A stretch of 64,000 bases of DNA from Proteiniclasticum aestuarii. Its GTDB lineage: Bacteria; Bacillota; Clostridia; Clostridiales; Clostridiaceae. The stretch lies in NCBI RefSeq assembly GCF_017368455.1, contig NZ_JAFNJU010000010.1, forward strand, positions 100,106 through 164,105. The letters run 5' to 3'. The notes under the pieces are model-generated. The model searched no databases. It saw nothing but the letters and a program-made list of their open reading frames with translations, and was not told the DNA's origin. Shown here piece by piece: positions 9,372 through 18,183 of the stretch. Position numbers and translations under genes: made by a program. Positions within the stretch are counted from its first letter, which is position 1; the number at the start of each line of letters is the position of its first letter.

Positions 9372-10703
9372 TCACTTTTTTCTGTGTTTCAGCTTGCCCG
9401 ATAAAGCCACATACTCCAGGATTCTCTTCTTGTCATTGACCAGAGCCTCACTCAGGATGATTTCCATGAGCTTCTGGGAAAGCTTTTCCGCATCATGCCT
9501 GACGGAAGTTTCCCGGGGCTTGATGAAATCTCCTGTGATGAGCTTGAAATCATACTCCTTGAGATTCTCCTCATCCACCGGAACCTCAAACTGATTCATA
9601 TGGTGGTAAGCACTTCGAAGCTTCGGATTTCTGATTTTCGTCGTGTTGGCGAAGACATAATCCAGCGGACCGATGTCACCGTGCCTATAGATGGCCCGGA
9701 TGTGATCCGACACCTTGAACTCATCCGTTTCGCCCGGCTGCGTCATGACATTGCAGACATAGATCTTTCGCGCCCTGCTTTCCTTGATGGCTTCCGGAAC
9801 ACCTTTCACCAGAATGTTCGGAATGATGGAGGTGTAGAGGGAACCCGGTCCGAGGATGATGGCATCGGCTCTCAGGATTTCTTCCCGCACATCGGAAAGG
9901 CACTCCGCATTTTCCGGTGTGATGTAGAGCCTGGCGATCTTGGCCCCTTCGGAGATGCTCACATCGGGAATATGGGATTCCCCCACCACCACCTGATCGT
10001 TCTCCAGAACCGCATTGATCCGGATATTATCCAAGGTCACTGGCAGCACTTTTCCCGTGATGGCCAGAACACTGGCCATTTTCTGCACCGCATCTTCGAA
10101 ATTGTCCGAGACGCCGTCCATGGCGGCAAGAAAAAGATTCCCGAAGCTCTGCCCTTTCAGGCTTCCATCCTTGAAACGGTACTGCATGAGCTCCTCCATG
10201 AGGGGCTCGGTGTTGGCCAGCGCCACCAGGCAGTTTCTGATGTCTCCAGGCGGAAGAATGCCCAGGTCTTCCCGAAGGACCCCGGAGCCTCCCCCGTCAT
10301 CAGCCACCGTGACCACCGCGGTGATGTTGTTGGTGTAGCTCTTGATGCCTTTCAGGATGGTGGAAAGCCCCGTGCCCCCACCGATGATCACGACTCTTGG
10401 CCCCTGAACCAGAAGCTTCTTGTCATGGATGAGGCTTCCGATTTCTCTGGAGTCCATGTTGAAGTCGATGAGTCCGTCCTTGGCCAGAGACATGAAATTC
10501 TTCAGAAGCTCCGCTGTGGATACATAGAGTGTGGACGCACCTAAAATAAGAAGATAGATATAATACAGATTATATACATCTTCTCCAAATCTTCTGAATA
10601 TCAGTTCTATGATGGCGAACACCAGCAGGCTGATGCCCACTATAGCCAGCCCGAACCATCTCTTGATTCCGAATCCCGTATTCATCCAGTCTTTTATCTT
10701 CAT
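9372..10703 (-). CDS. yvcK: YvcK/CofD-like gluconeogenesis factor with membrane anchor
   Basis: YvcK proteins bind UDP-sugars and are needed for growth on gluconeogenic carbon sources and for cell-shape control in Bacillus. The 443-residue protein has two N-terminal transmembrane segments (about residues 18-38 and 43-65), absent from the roughly 317-residue Bacillus protein. The CofD-like Rossmann domain follows, with VVIIGGGTGLST (about 104-115), TVADDGGGSG and PPGDIRNCL. The ATG is directly preceded by an in-frame stop codon and has only a weak, distant ribosome site. The whiA gene follows. Confidence 0.92.
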   Translation of the reverse strand: MKIKDWMNTGFGIKRWFGLAIVGISLLVFAIIELIFRRFGEDVYNLYYIYLLILGASTLYVSTAELLKNFMSLAKDGLIDFNMDSREIGSLIHDKKLLVQGPRVVIIGGGTGLSTILKGIKSYTNNITAVVTVADDGGGSGVLREDLGILPPGDIRNCLVALANTEPLMEELMQYRFKDGSLKGQSFGNLFLAAMDGVSDNFEDAVQKMASVLAITGKVLPVTLDNIRINAVLENDQVVVGESHIPDVSISEGAKIARLYITPENAECLSDVREEILRADAIILGPGSLYTSIIPNILVKGVPEAIKESRARKIYVCNVMTQPGETDEFKVSDHIRAIYRHGDIGPLDYVFANTTKIRNPKLRSAYHHMNQFEVPVDEENLKEYDFKLITGDFIKPRETSVRHDAEKLSQKLMEIILSEALVNDKKRILEYVALSGKLKHRKK

Positions 10704-10740
10704 CTATACACACCACTAATTCCTCTTGTTCTTACCTTTG

Positions 10741-10749
10741 ATTATACCA
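10741..10749 (-). promoter_or_regulatory. Extended -10 promoter for yvcK
   Basis: TGGTATAAT on the minus strand, about 38 bases upstream of the yvcK start; no clear -35 box. Confidence 0.55.
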
Positions 10750-10825
10750 CAGCTTATTCGATGAAGAACATGCCTCTTCTTTATCGCATTTTCTAAATAA
10801 AGGAGCGAATGTGCAGCATAGTAAA

Positions 10826-10852
10826 GGGAACCGGCTTTTAGAGCCGATTCCC
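10826..10852 (-). terminator. Terminator after the carbohydrate operon
   Basis: An 11-bp stem with one G-U pair (GGGAATCGGCT / AGCCGGTTCCC, minus strand), a 5-base loop and a short TTT follow the large phosphorylase gene by about 45 bases. Confidence 0.7.
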
Positions 10853-10897
10853 CGTGTACTGCCGATCAGGAAAGTGAAAATGGGAGTAACGAATCCT

Positions 10898-13800
10898 TTA
10901 CGCCTTCTTCCGCGTTTTCTTCCTGTTGATCTGCACAATGATCTTGTCAAATTTTCCATCCCGTCTGAAGATACTGCCTGAAATCTCCCTGTTAAGCTTC
11001 AGAGTGTTCTCGAAGGTATACCTGTCCCCATTTTCATAGAAGACCGATACCGCATCGTGGTCACTGAGCTCATAAATCACCGGAACAGAACAGATGGTGA
11101 AGCCCAGCTGATTTTCCCGGATGTCCAGCGTTCTTTCCGGAAGCACCCAGTCCACCTGTTTCTTCAGGAACTCCTCTTCCGACAGCATGCTTGGATCGAA
11201 TCGGATTTCTCCATCTGACACTAAGACACCCAGCTCGCTGAATCTGGTGATGAAATCCTCTTTGACCTGCCCGGTCATGCCAGGCTGCTGAACCCCAGCA
11301 AAACTGGGGGTATGGGAATAGGCGTCACTTGGGAATGCGCCATAGTCCAGAGGCGATTTATCCACACCGATGCCCGCCTTCAGGTCACGGAAGTGCTCCG
11401 CCAGCTGGTCCGCAACCTCCAGTTCACCATCTCTCAGGGCAAGCTCATGATTTTCCTTAGCCGCCAGCACAAGTTTCGATACCATATGCCAGTAGATGCT
11501 TCCAAGCCCCTCATATTTGTAGAAGGTTCCCGAGCGACCTGTAAAGGCATGATGTTCGAACATCTCATGGAAGATCGCGCCGACTTTCTCAATCTCTGCC
11601 GGTTCATAGTCCGTCCCGGAAGCCAGAGCATTCACGATTTCCTTGGCATTTCTGAACTGTCCGTTGAAACGGTACTGCCCCTTCACATCCTGTTCAATGA
11701 ATCTTCCGGATCCTTTCTCAAGTTCCTTCTGAAGAAGCGAAGAGGATTTCACCGCTTCCTCAGGAATGATGTTCTTCTGAAGGAACAGTGGCAGTTCTCG
11801 CACCGGATAGAGCATATAGCTGTTCTGATCCTCTCGATAGATCCGGCTTCTCTTCAGCGCCTCAAGGACCCTGATCGCTTCTCTGCTGCTTAAAGCGCCG
11901 GAGCTTAAGACCGCCACCTGACCTTCCAGCATCTCATAGAGATGACTCAGGCTGCAGGTGTTCTCATCGAATCGGAGCAGATTGTAGGAATGATAGAGTC
12001 CATCCGCTCTTCTGTTTGCGGCGATGGTGGCATCCAGATGCCCCTTCGCGGCATTCAGCAGTCTTCGGATGTCACCATAGGCAAGCTTCGCCTTTTCACC
12101 CGTAAAACCATGGGCATAGATCTTCTGGCGGTAATCCGTCCCGATGCGCCCGAGATTCATGACGATTTCATATCGTGCTTCATCACTTATGCCCTGATCC
12201 AGCATTTCTGTGCTTTCTTCAAGAACCTTCAGCGTGTCCATAAGCATCCTTTTCATTTCTCCGGAAACGGCCACGGAGCCTTCTTCAGCTTCCAGCAGCG
12301 TATCCATGAAGCCCAGATAACGGTATAGATAGTAAAGCGTGACCATGGAAACCCCGTTACCCACCAGAGCGTTGTTGGCATCGTTCCATTCCGGACGCTG
12401 GGTGTTCATCCAGATGCCGCCATCAGGGATATAGTTTGATAATTTGGAGAGCAGCACCGCAAGGAGTTTTTCCGTCAGATTCACATGATAGATCTCTTCT
12501 CCGATGAAGTGCAGCTTACCATCAGCGCCATACCGGTCCACTCTTCTTCTGATGGCTTCCGCCGAAGCTTCATCATAGTCGATGGAATTCTTGGGGTCTC
12601 TCACGAGATCCTCGATGCCCTTGATTCTGTATGGCACATCGGCATAGACAAAGATCTCCTTGTCCAGCATTTCACTGAGCTTGTGCGGATGGTACTTCTT
12701 CGACAGCTCCATGAGCTTCAGAAGATAGATGACCTGATGGTCTCCCCAGTATCCGATGTTTGACCAGGGGTCCGTGGGATCCGGTTCTTCCCAGTCCACA
12801 CCGTCCTTGGTAATGCGATAGGCATTGTATCCGTCCGGTGTGGAAGCGTTGACGAACTTCGCGATGATGCTTTCGATGTAGCCAGGGAACGACAGGGAAA
12901 GCGCTTCCCAGTTCTGGAAAATATCTCTCCAGTTCCCTTCAAAGTTCAGATTCCTCTTTCCATCTTCCCCGCTGATCTTGATGTTGAATTTATTCCATGG
13001 ACGGCTGGGATCCCCATGTCGTCTGGAATAGGTCAATGGGAGATACTCCAGAAGGATTCTCATGAGATCTTTATCCCCGGTTTTTTCCACCAGAGCTATA
13101 AGCTCCGCATAATTCTTCTCTTCAGACAGAGCATCCAGCATGTTTCTGTGCCTTGCGAGGAGATCCTTATTCCATTTTCCGATGAACGCCTTCAGGTCCT
13201 CTGTAAAGACATTGTAGCCGTCCGCATAGATTCCACCACGCATGATATTGTACAGGGTGTTGGAAAAGTGTCTGTAGCTATCCATTTTCTTTTCCGTCAT
13301 CTGGCATCCGTCGGCGTCAAACACAAGCTTCTTGAGATTCTCATCGCCTCTATTAAGATCCGCTTCCAGACTGCGGAGGATGCTGTCCCCTTCACGGATT
13401 TCACTGATCAGCGCTTCGATATCCGCCGCGCTCTGCTGGAGCTCCGAAACCATAATCCATTTTCTTGTCTCGGAAGCAGCCAGCTTCAGCGCTGAAGACA
13501 CATAGAACGCGCCTCTCTGACCCTTGATGTCATATTCCGTCGTGATGTCAGCCCCTCTTCTGAAGCTTCTGACCTGATGCTCCGAGAGAAGAAGTGTCGG
13601 CTGTTCCAGCCCCTTGGCCCAAACCGTCGTCGCTTTGAGCGATTCACTGGGTTCGGGCTGATCCGATATGATGGAACTGAGGGTGAAGATGCCCAGGGCT
13701 GATTCCTCCACCAGCTCACTGCGCTTATATCCGTCAATGAGGGTGCTGCGGCTCGCCTGAGCCAGTGCATCCACGCCGTAGGGCAGGATGTTTCTGATGC

Positions 13801-14338
13801 CGTCCAGCACACGTACGGTAAGCGCTTCACTGGAATGGCTCAGGAGTTCAGACTCTTTGACCAGACCGTACCGGCTGCTCATCTTCCAGGTGTATCGGTA
13901 GGTCAGCTTCAGATCCAGGTTCTCTTCCTCGAACATGATCTTGTTGCCCATGGTGTTCTTATAGAGATTTCTCTTGATTCTGTATAGATCCGCATTGTGA
14001 CTGGTGAAAGGCTGCCAGAGGCTGCGTTTTCCCCCATCAGACACGATCAAAGCCGTATCGGGACCTGTGGTCTCAATGCTGTCATGAACCTTATCGTCCG
14101 TCACATAGGGAAACAGTGCGTTGTCGGGATTCCCCCGACCCGCGGTGAGTCCGCCGGTACTGGAAACAAAAAGCCAGAAATCTCCGTCGTTGACGATGGT
14201 CATGAAAAAAGGAGGCATTTCATGAAAATCGCTGATCCGGAAGTATGTTTCCCCCTTCATTTCCACTGTGGTTAATGAAATCTCCGGCGAGTCCGCATGG
14301 AGCACACAGTCGCCGATATATAAATTCTTATCTTTCAT
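10898..14338 (-). CDS. Clan GH-Q (GH94-like) glycoside phosphorylase, 1146 aa
   Basis: A very large cytoplasmic protein (no signal peptide) resembling inverting glycoside phosphorylases of clan GH-Q (GH94, GH149, GH161), which cleave beta-glucosidic bonds with phosphate to release a sugar 1-phosphate. The N-terminal beta-sandwich (about 1-310) is followed by a helical barrel with GNWRDIFQNWEAL (468-480), GYWGDHQ (529-535) and RPEWNDANNALVG (648-660), where D653 is the predicted general acid. At 1146 residues it is longer than cellobiose phosphorylases (about 800) and closer to the oligoglucan phosphorylases. It is the last gene after the ABC permeases. Specificity cannot be read; beta-1,3-, beta-1,2- and other glucans are all possible. 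Confidence 0.85.
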   Translation of the reverse strand: MKDKNLYIGDCVLHADSPEISLTTVEMKGETYFRISDFHEMPPFFMTIVNDGDFWLFVSSTGGLTAGRGNPDNALFPYVTDDKVHDSIETTGPDTALIVSDGGKRSLWQPFTSHNADLYRIKRNLYKNTMGNKIMFEEENLDLKLTYRYTWKMSSRYGLVKESELLSHSSEALTVRVLDGIRNILPYGVDALAQASRSTLIDGYKRSELVEESALGIFTLSSIISDQPEPSESLKATTVWAKGLEQPTLLLSEHQVRSFRRGADITTEYDIKGQRGAFYVSSALKLAASETRKWIMVSELQQSAADIEALISEIREGDSILRSLEADLNRGDENLKKLVFDADGCQMTEKKMDSYRHFSNTLYNIMRGGIYADGYNVFTEDLKAFIGKWNKDLLARHRNMLDALSEEKNYAELIALVEKTGDKDLMRILLEYLPLTYSRRHGDPSRPWNKFNIKISGEDGKRNLNFEGNWRDIFQNWEALSLSFPGYIESIIAKFVNASTPDGYNAYRITKDGVDWEEPDPTDPWSNIGYWGDHQVIYLLKLMELSKKYHPHKLSEMLDKEIFVYADVPYRIKGIEDLVRDPKNSIDYDEASAEAIRRRVDRYGADGKLHFIGEEIYHVNLTEKLLAVLLSKLSNYIPDGGIWMNTQRPEWNDANNALVGNGVSMVTLYYLYRYLGFMDTLLEAEEGSVAVSGEMKRMLMDTLKVLEESTEMLDQGISDEARYEIVMNLGRIGTDYRQKIYAHGFTGEKAKLAYGDIRRLLNAAKGHLDATIAANRRADGLYHSYNLLRFDENTCSLSHLYEMLEGQVAVLSSGALSSREAIRVLEALKRSRIYREDQNSYMLYPVRELPLFLQKNIIPEEAVKSSSLLQKELEKGSGRFIEQDVKGQYRFNGQFRNAKEIVNALASGTDYEPAEIEKVGAIFHEMFEHHAFTGRSGTFYKYEGLGSIYWHMVSKLVLAAKENHELALRDGELEVADQLAEHFRDLKAGIGVDKSPLDYGAFPSDAYSHTPSFAGVQQPGMTGQVKEDFITRFSELGVLVSDGEIRFDPSMLSEEEFLKKQVDWVLPERTLDIRENQLGFTICSVPVIYELSDHDAVSVFYENGDRYTFENTLKLNREISGSIFRRDGKFDKIIVQINRKKTRKKA

Positions 14339-14362
14339 CGTTAATTCCTTTCATCAGTGTGA

Positions 14363-15271
14363 TTAGCCTTTCACTGCACCGGCTGAAATATTTTCAATGA
14401 GGTATTTGGAAGCGAATATAAACACCACAACAATCGGTACAATGGAGATGGCAAAGCCGAGATAAATCGCTCCCTGATTCTGATACCATATTCTCAGTGC
14501 CTTCAGGGAGGAAATGACCATGGGCAGTGTTTCATTCGCCTTGGAACTCAGAATGACTCTTGCACTGAGATAATTATTCCAGGACCCGATGAAGGTGAAA
14601 ATCGACATGGTCGCCACACCCGGAGCCATGAGCGGCAGCGCGATTCTATGGAAAATGTAGAGCTCTCCTGCGCCATCTATTCTGGCGGCCTCGATGACCT
14701 CCTTGCCGAGGGAGGAACTGATGTAGGCTCTCAGGAAAAACACCGTTCCGATGGAGGCGATGGCTGGTATGATCAGCGCAAGATGATTATCCATGAGCCC
14801 GATCTGGGTCATCAGTCTGACATAGCCAAGAAACGCCAGCTGGCTGGGAACCATCATGAATATGAGGATCAGTCCGAACAGGACATTCTTTCCTCTGAAG
14901 TTGAACACATGGAATCCGTAAGCCGTCAGCGCCGAGAAATATCCCGATAACACCGTCACCGCCACTGCGATCTTCAGGGAGTTCATGAAGCCCCTGACCA
15001 CATCCACGTTGTCCACCAGAATCCTGTAGTTTTCCACCAGACTTGTTCCTGGAATCAGCGAAATGCCCTGGGTTGAAATGGACATTCCGTCACGGGTGGC
15101 ATTGATAAGCACGATCCAGAAAGGAATGACGGCAATGACCACAAGAAATGCAAGGAAAAGATAGATCAGGCTATAGACCATGACTTTCTTCGCTTTGTTT
15201 CTTCGTATCTCTTTACGTCTCTGCTCATCGGTCTGTGGACTGATTTGTTCTTTCACTCTATTGTCTTTCAT
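14363..15271 (-). CDS. Carbohydrate ABC transporter permease (MalG-like)
   Basis: Inner permease of a CUT1-type sugar importer, about 302 residues. Six transmembrane helices are visible, starting with LIYLFLAFLVVIAVIPFWIV, and the ATPase-contact loop EAARIDGAGELYIFHRIALP is present. A GTG nine bases upstream (15280) is possible, but the ATG at 15271 is better placed behind GGTGATCC. Either way it overlaps the end of the other permease gene, so translation is coupled. It follows the binding protein and precedes a phosphorylase gene, pointing to import of an oligosaccharide. No ATPase gene is in the cluster. Confidence 0.93.
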   Translation of the reverse strand: MKDNRVKEQISPQTDEQRRKEIRRNKAKKVMVYSLIYLFLAFLVVIAVIPFWIVLINATRDGMSISTQGISLIPGTSLVENYRILVDNVDVVRGFMNSLKIAVAVTVLSGYFSALTAYGFHVFNFRGKNVLFGLILIFMMVPSQLAFLGYVRLMTQIGLMDNHLALIIPAIASIGTVFFLRAYISSSLGKEVIEAARIDGAGELYIFHRIALPLMAPGVATMSIFTFIGSWNNYLSARVILSSKANETLPMVISSLKALRIWYQNQGAIYLGFAISIVPIVVVFIFASKYLIENISAGAVKG

Positions 15272-16229
15272 GAGGATCACCGCCTTTCATCATTAAAACT
15301 TCTTTCTTTCTCGCTTTCTTCTCTTTCCTGTTTTCAAAAAACTCTCTGATTTCTCTTCTGTTTGTCGCAATGGTGAAGACCGCTGTAAATACCATGATGA
15401 GGAGGAATAGTACAAAAGAAAGGGCAGAAGCATAACCATAGTTTCTGTAGACGAAGGCCATATTGTAGATGTACACAATCATCGTGTTCAGACTGCCTTC
15501 CGGAAACCCTCTGCTGTCGGTAATGAGAAAGGGAATATCAAAGAGCTGAAGCCCCCCTATGAGACCCGTGACCATGACATACATGAGGATGGGCTTGATG
15601 GAAGGTATGGTGATGTTCTTCATGATCTGGAATCTGTTGGCCCCATCGATTCTTGCTGCTTCAAAGGTCTCTTTGCTCACAGCCTGCACGGAAGCCATGA
15701 ATAGAATGAAGGAGTTGCCGAACCACATCCAGGTCTGAATCCCTGAAACACTCATCTGAGCCAGAATCGGCTTCGTCAGCCATCCGATGGCGGTATCAAT
15801 CCACCCGATATTGAAGAGCACCTGATTCACAACGCCATAGTCTCTGTCGAGAAGCTTCACGAAAATCAGTGCTATGGTCGCGGATGCGATGAGATTCGGA
15901 AGATAGAACACAACTCGAAAGAAGCCCAGTCCTTTGACTTTATACTTGATGTCCGAGAAAATCATGACCAATAGAAACGCCAGGAAAATCTGGAAGAAAA
16001 TATTCACTGCCCAGATTCTGATGGTATTGAAGAATGCATCCACCACATTGGGGTCATTGAAAACCAGTTTGAAGTTTTCAGCTCCGATGAACACCTGTGG
16101 TCCATAACCTTTGAATCTCGTCATGGACAGGTACAATGTGAACAGAATCGGATATACATTGAACAGGGCGAACACCAGAAAAAATGGTGTGATAAAAAAA
16201 TATCCTTTCCTTTCTTTTGTTTTTTTCAT
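15258..16229 (-). CDS. Carbohydrate ABC transporter permease (MalF-like)
   Basis: The second CUT1-type permease, about 323 residues. It has six transmembrane helices and the EAA loop EAARIDGANRFQIMKNITIP for docking of the ATPase. An upstream in-frame ATG exists at 16247, but GGAGG at 16235-16239 fits the ATG at 16229 (MKKTKERKGYFF). The upstream in-frame codons fall in the hairpin that separates it from the binding-protein gene, so the short start is preferred. The lysine-rich C-terminus (RKEKKARKKE) is cytoplasmic. Confidence 0.93.
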   Translation of the reverse strand: MKKTKERKGYFFITPFFLVFALFNVYPILFTLYLSMTRFKGYGPQVFIGAENFKLVFNDPNVVDAFFNTIRIWAVNIFFQIFLAFLLVMIFSDIKYKVKGLGFFRVVFYLPNLIASATIALIFVKLLDRDYGVVNQVLFNIGWIDTAIGWLTKPILAQMSVSGIQTWMWFGNSFILFMASVQAVSKETFEAARIDGANRFQIMKNITIPSIKPILMYVMVTGLIGGLQLFDIPFLITDSRGFPEGSLNTMIVYIYNMAFVYRNYGYASALSFVLFLLIMVFTAVFTIATNRREIREFFENRKEKKARKKEVLMMKGGDPHERQ

Positions 16230-16240
16230 TTTTACCTCCA

Positions 16241-16275
16241 TATGCAAAAGTAGACTTCACGTCTACTTCTGCATA
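16241..16275 (-). other. Intercistronic stem-loop between binding protein and permease
   Basis: Arms 16241-16255 and 16261-16275 pair over 15 positions with one mismatch around a 5-base loop. No U-tract follows on the minus strand, so it is unlikely to be a full terminator. Stem-loops here in sugar operons (malE-malF in enterics) stabilise the upstream message and raise binding protein over permease; that role is inferred. Confidence 0.6.
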
Positions 16276-16285
16276 GTTTTTTTCT

Positions 16286-17824
16286 TTATTCTGTTGGCAG
16301 CCCATCCACATAGATTTCAGGGTAGGTCACCTTGACATCATTATAGAAAGCAGTCAGCACATCTGCAATGGAGCTGTAACCTGAAGCACCCTGCTTGTAG
16401 TTTGTGATGTGTGTACCCAGAAGATCATTGAGACCTCTGTCATAGACTGTTACATTGGATAGATCGATCTTGGCCGCTTCTTCACTGAATACCTTCAGGT
16501 GATTCATTCCGCCCAGGGACTGTCTGCCTTCGTAGTCTGCAATGACCGGTGCCATGACGGACTCGACGGAATACATGTCTCCATCTGCTTCCTGACGCTC
16601 TGCCAGTCTTTCCTTGTCAAACAGCATGGATTTCAGGAAAGCGAATGCCGCTTCGGGATTTTCGGAATCTGCGTTGACACCCAGATAAGTTCCACCCCAG
16701 AAATAGGAATTCGGTCCGGATGCCATACCCCAGTTGCCTTTGAATGCCGCATTCTCATATGCGTCCTTTTCTTCCTGAGATGCGTCTTCTGCCGGCTTTG
16801 CCAGTGTGTTGCCCTCCGCATCCACTTTTTCCATGTTCGGTTCAATGATGTATCTCAGGCCCCATGTAGGCATGGAGTACGCCATGACCTGCCAGGTCTT
16901 TCCTTCTGCATCGGTCAGGTCCTTGTCCATGGCATCAAACCAGGGACCACTCCACTCTGCTGCATTGGCAGTCAGTGATGCATCGATGGTTTCACCGTAC
17001 ATTTCCTTCACCAGATTGATATATGGAATCTGTTCCTTGATTTTATCCGCATTCAGTTTTCCGTCTTCATCGACCCATTTCGCAGGATCGTTTGTACCTG
17101 CAGCGAAGTGTCTTACCGCCTGATCATCCGGAAACAGTCTCCAGTTCGGATTGTAGGCTTTGACTTCCTCCTGCGCTTCAAGCATATTCTCGATGCTATC
17201 GAACTTGTTTTCGTTCATCCAGTTTGTCACAGCGGTGTTGTAGTCTTCAGACCCTTCTGCTGGGAATCCGGCTTCTGTGCCCCATACTTCAGCAGCCATA
17301 TCTGTTTTGAAGAAGATGGCACCAGGTGTCACCTGCCAGGATAAAGCGGCAAGCTTCTCTGTGGCTGGATCGATTCCGGACTGCCAGATATACTCCGCAT
17401 AATCCGCTTTCTCTGCAGCAAGATCCACATCAGGATCATTTTCCATCATGGTTTCAATGTCGGCATAGTATCCAGCTTCAATGAATTGCTTGATGTGGTC
17501 AAGCTCTCCAGTGAATACATCTGGTCCGTTGCCGGAGGATAGTGCAGGCAGAATCTTATCCATATAACCGTCCTGAATGGATACTGCAACAAACTCCACT
17601 TCCATGCCTTCCAGAGGTTTGCCTTCCGCTGTATATAGTTCCTTGAAATGATCAATGTCTCCGGCTGTCTCCAGTTCGTCTGTGAAGGACCAGATCACCA
17701 GTTTCTCATTTGAATAGTCTTTGGATGGATCCACCTCTACATTTGGCGCCTCCTCAGATGTGCCGCAGGCAGAAAGTACAAACATAGATGCCATCAGGAA
17801 TGAAAGTATTTTTTTGATTTTCAT
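16286..17824 (-). CDS. Extracellular sugar-binding lipoprotein of the ABC importer
   Basis: A family 1 solute-binding protein, about 512 residues, anchored in the membrane by lipid. The start at 17824 gives MKIKKILSFLMASMFVLSACG, a clean lipoprotein signal with lipobox LSAC; an upstream in-frame start (17884) would add 20 residues before the signal and is rejected. An AAGGAAAAAGGGG site precedes the ATG. Tryptophan and aromatic residues are frequent (WSGPWF, YFWGGTYLG), as in proteins that stack on sugar rings. It is the first gene of the binding-protein/permease/phosphorylase transcript and is controlled by a promoter overlapped by an operator-like palindrome. Confidence 0.92.
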   Translation of the reverse strand: MKIKKILSFLMASMFVLSACGTSEEAPNVEVDPSKDYSNEKLVIWSFTDELETAGDIDHFKELYTAEGKPLEGMEVEFVAVSIQDGYMDKILPALSSGNGPDVFTGELDHIKQFIEAGYYADIETMMENDPDVDLAAEKADYAEYIWQSGIDPATEKLAALSWQVTPGAIFFKTDMAAEVWGTEAGFPAEGSEDYNTAVTNWMNENKFDSIENMLEAQEEVKAYNPNWRLFPDDQAVRHFAAGTNDPAKWVDEDGKLNADKIKEQIPYINLVKEMYGETIDASLTANAAEWSGPWFDAMDKDLTDAEGKTWQVMAYSMPTWGLRYIIEPNMEKVDAEGNTLAKPAEDASQEEKDAYENAAFKGNWGMASGPNSYFWGGTYLGVNADSENPEAAFAFLKSMLFDKERLAERQEADGDMYSVESVMAPVIADYEGRQSLGGMNHLKVFSEEAAKIDLSNVTVYDRGLNDLLGTHITNYKQGASGYSSIADVLTAFYNDVKVTYPEIYVDGLPTE

Positions 17825-17874
17825 TCGATTAACCCCTTTTTCCTTTATTTCAACACTCATTATGTCGCACCCAT

Positions 17875-17904
17875 AATATAGCACATTTACGAAAGCGGTT
17901 TCAA
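17875..17904 (-). promoter_or_regulatory. Binding-protein promoter overlapped by LacI-type operator
   Basis: Minus strand TTGAAA (17899-17904), 18 bases, TATATT (17875-17880). The palindrome GAAAGCGGTTTC (17891-17902) overlaps the -35 box and spacer, ideal for repression. It also partly matches a CcpA cre site. Confidence 0.75.
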
Positions 17905-18166
17905 TAGTTTTTTAAAAGTTTTTTATGAAAATGAAAACCTTTTAAAAAGGAGAAAACATCTGTTTCTTTCAGTAGCGCTTTTGAATCCATATTATGAGAT
18001 TGACAGCCCATAATCTCATTTCACCTGAAAATCAGCTGATTTCAGATGTTTCTCCGTTTTTGATGCGTCTTCTGACTGCCAGCGGAAGACTCCCTTCCAC
18101 TATTGCATACGCATCCTCTCCACAAGGCTCTGATCAGCAACCAGACGCCTCATATTTCACATTTTC

Positions 18167-18178
18167 GAAACCGCTTTC
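18167..18178. promoter_or_regulatory. LacI-type operator palindrome
   Basis: GAAACCGCTTTC, the same 12-bp sequence (reverse complement) as the operator at 17891-17902, about 275 bases away. The pair could allow looping across the binding-protein promoter. Confidence 0.65.
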
Positions 18179-18183
18179 CTTAT

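Larger units (their letters stand above)
17825..18183. other. 359-bp control region between the GH30 and binding-protein genes
   Basis: No gene is seen. The region holds the binding-protein promoter with an overlapping operator palindrome (17891-17902), a second operator at 18167-18178 just past the GH30 stop codon, a stem-loop with 8-bp arms (17994-18001 and 18012-18019), and a palindrome with AATCAGCTGATT core near 18028-18043. None of the stem-loops has a clear U-tract, so readthrough from GH30 is possible. Confidence 0.6.

Noticed and set aside
9495..10544. A 349-codon plus-strand frame opposite yvcK
   Set aside because: Opposite strand of a well-conserved gene; the translation is rich in His/Asp/Arg with no recognisable domain.
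16241..16280. Plus-strand rho-independent terminator
   Set aside because: The hairpin is followed by a T run on the plus strand, but no plus-strand gene exists nearby; a role in the minus-strand message is more likely.
17994..18045. Terminator after GH30
   Set aside because: Inverted repeats are present but no U-tract follows on the minus strand, so termination could not be supported.
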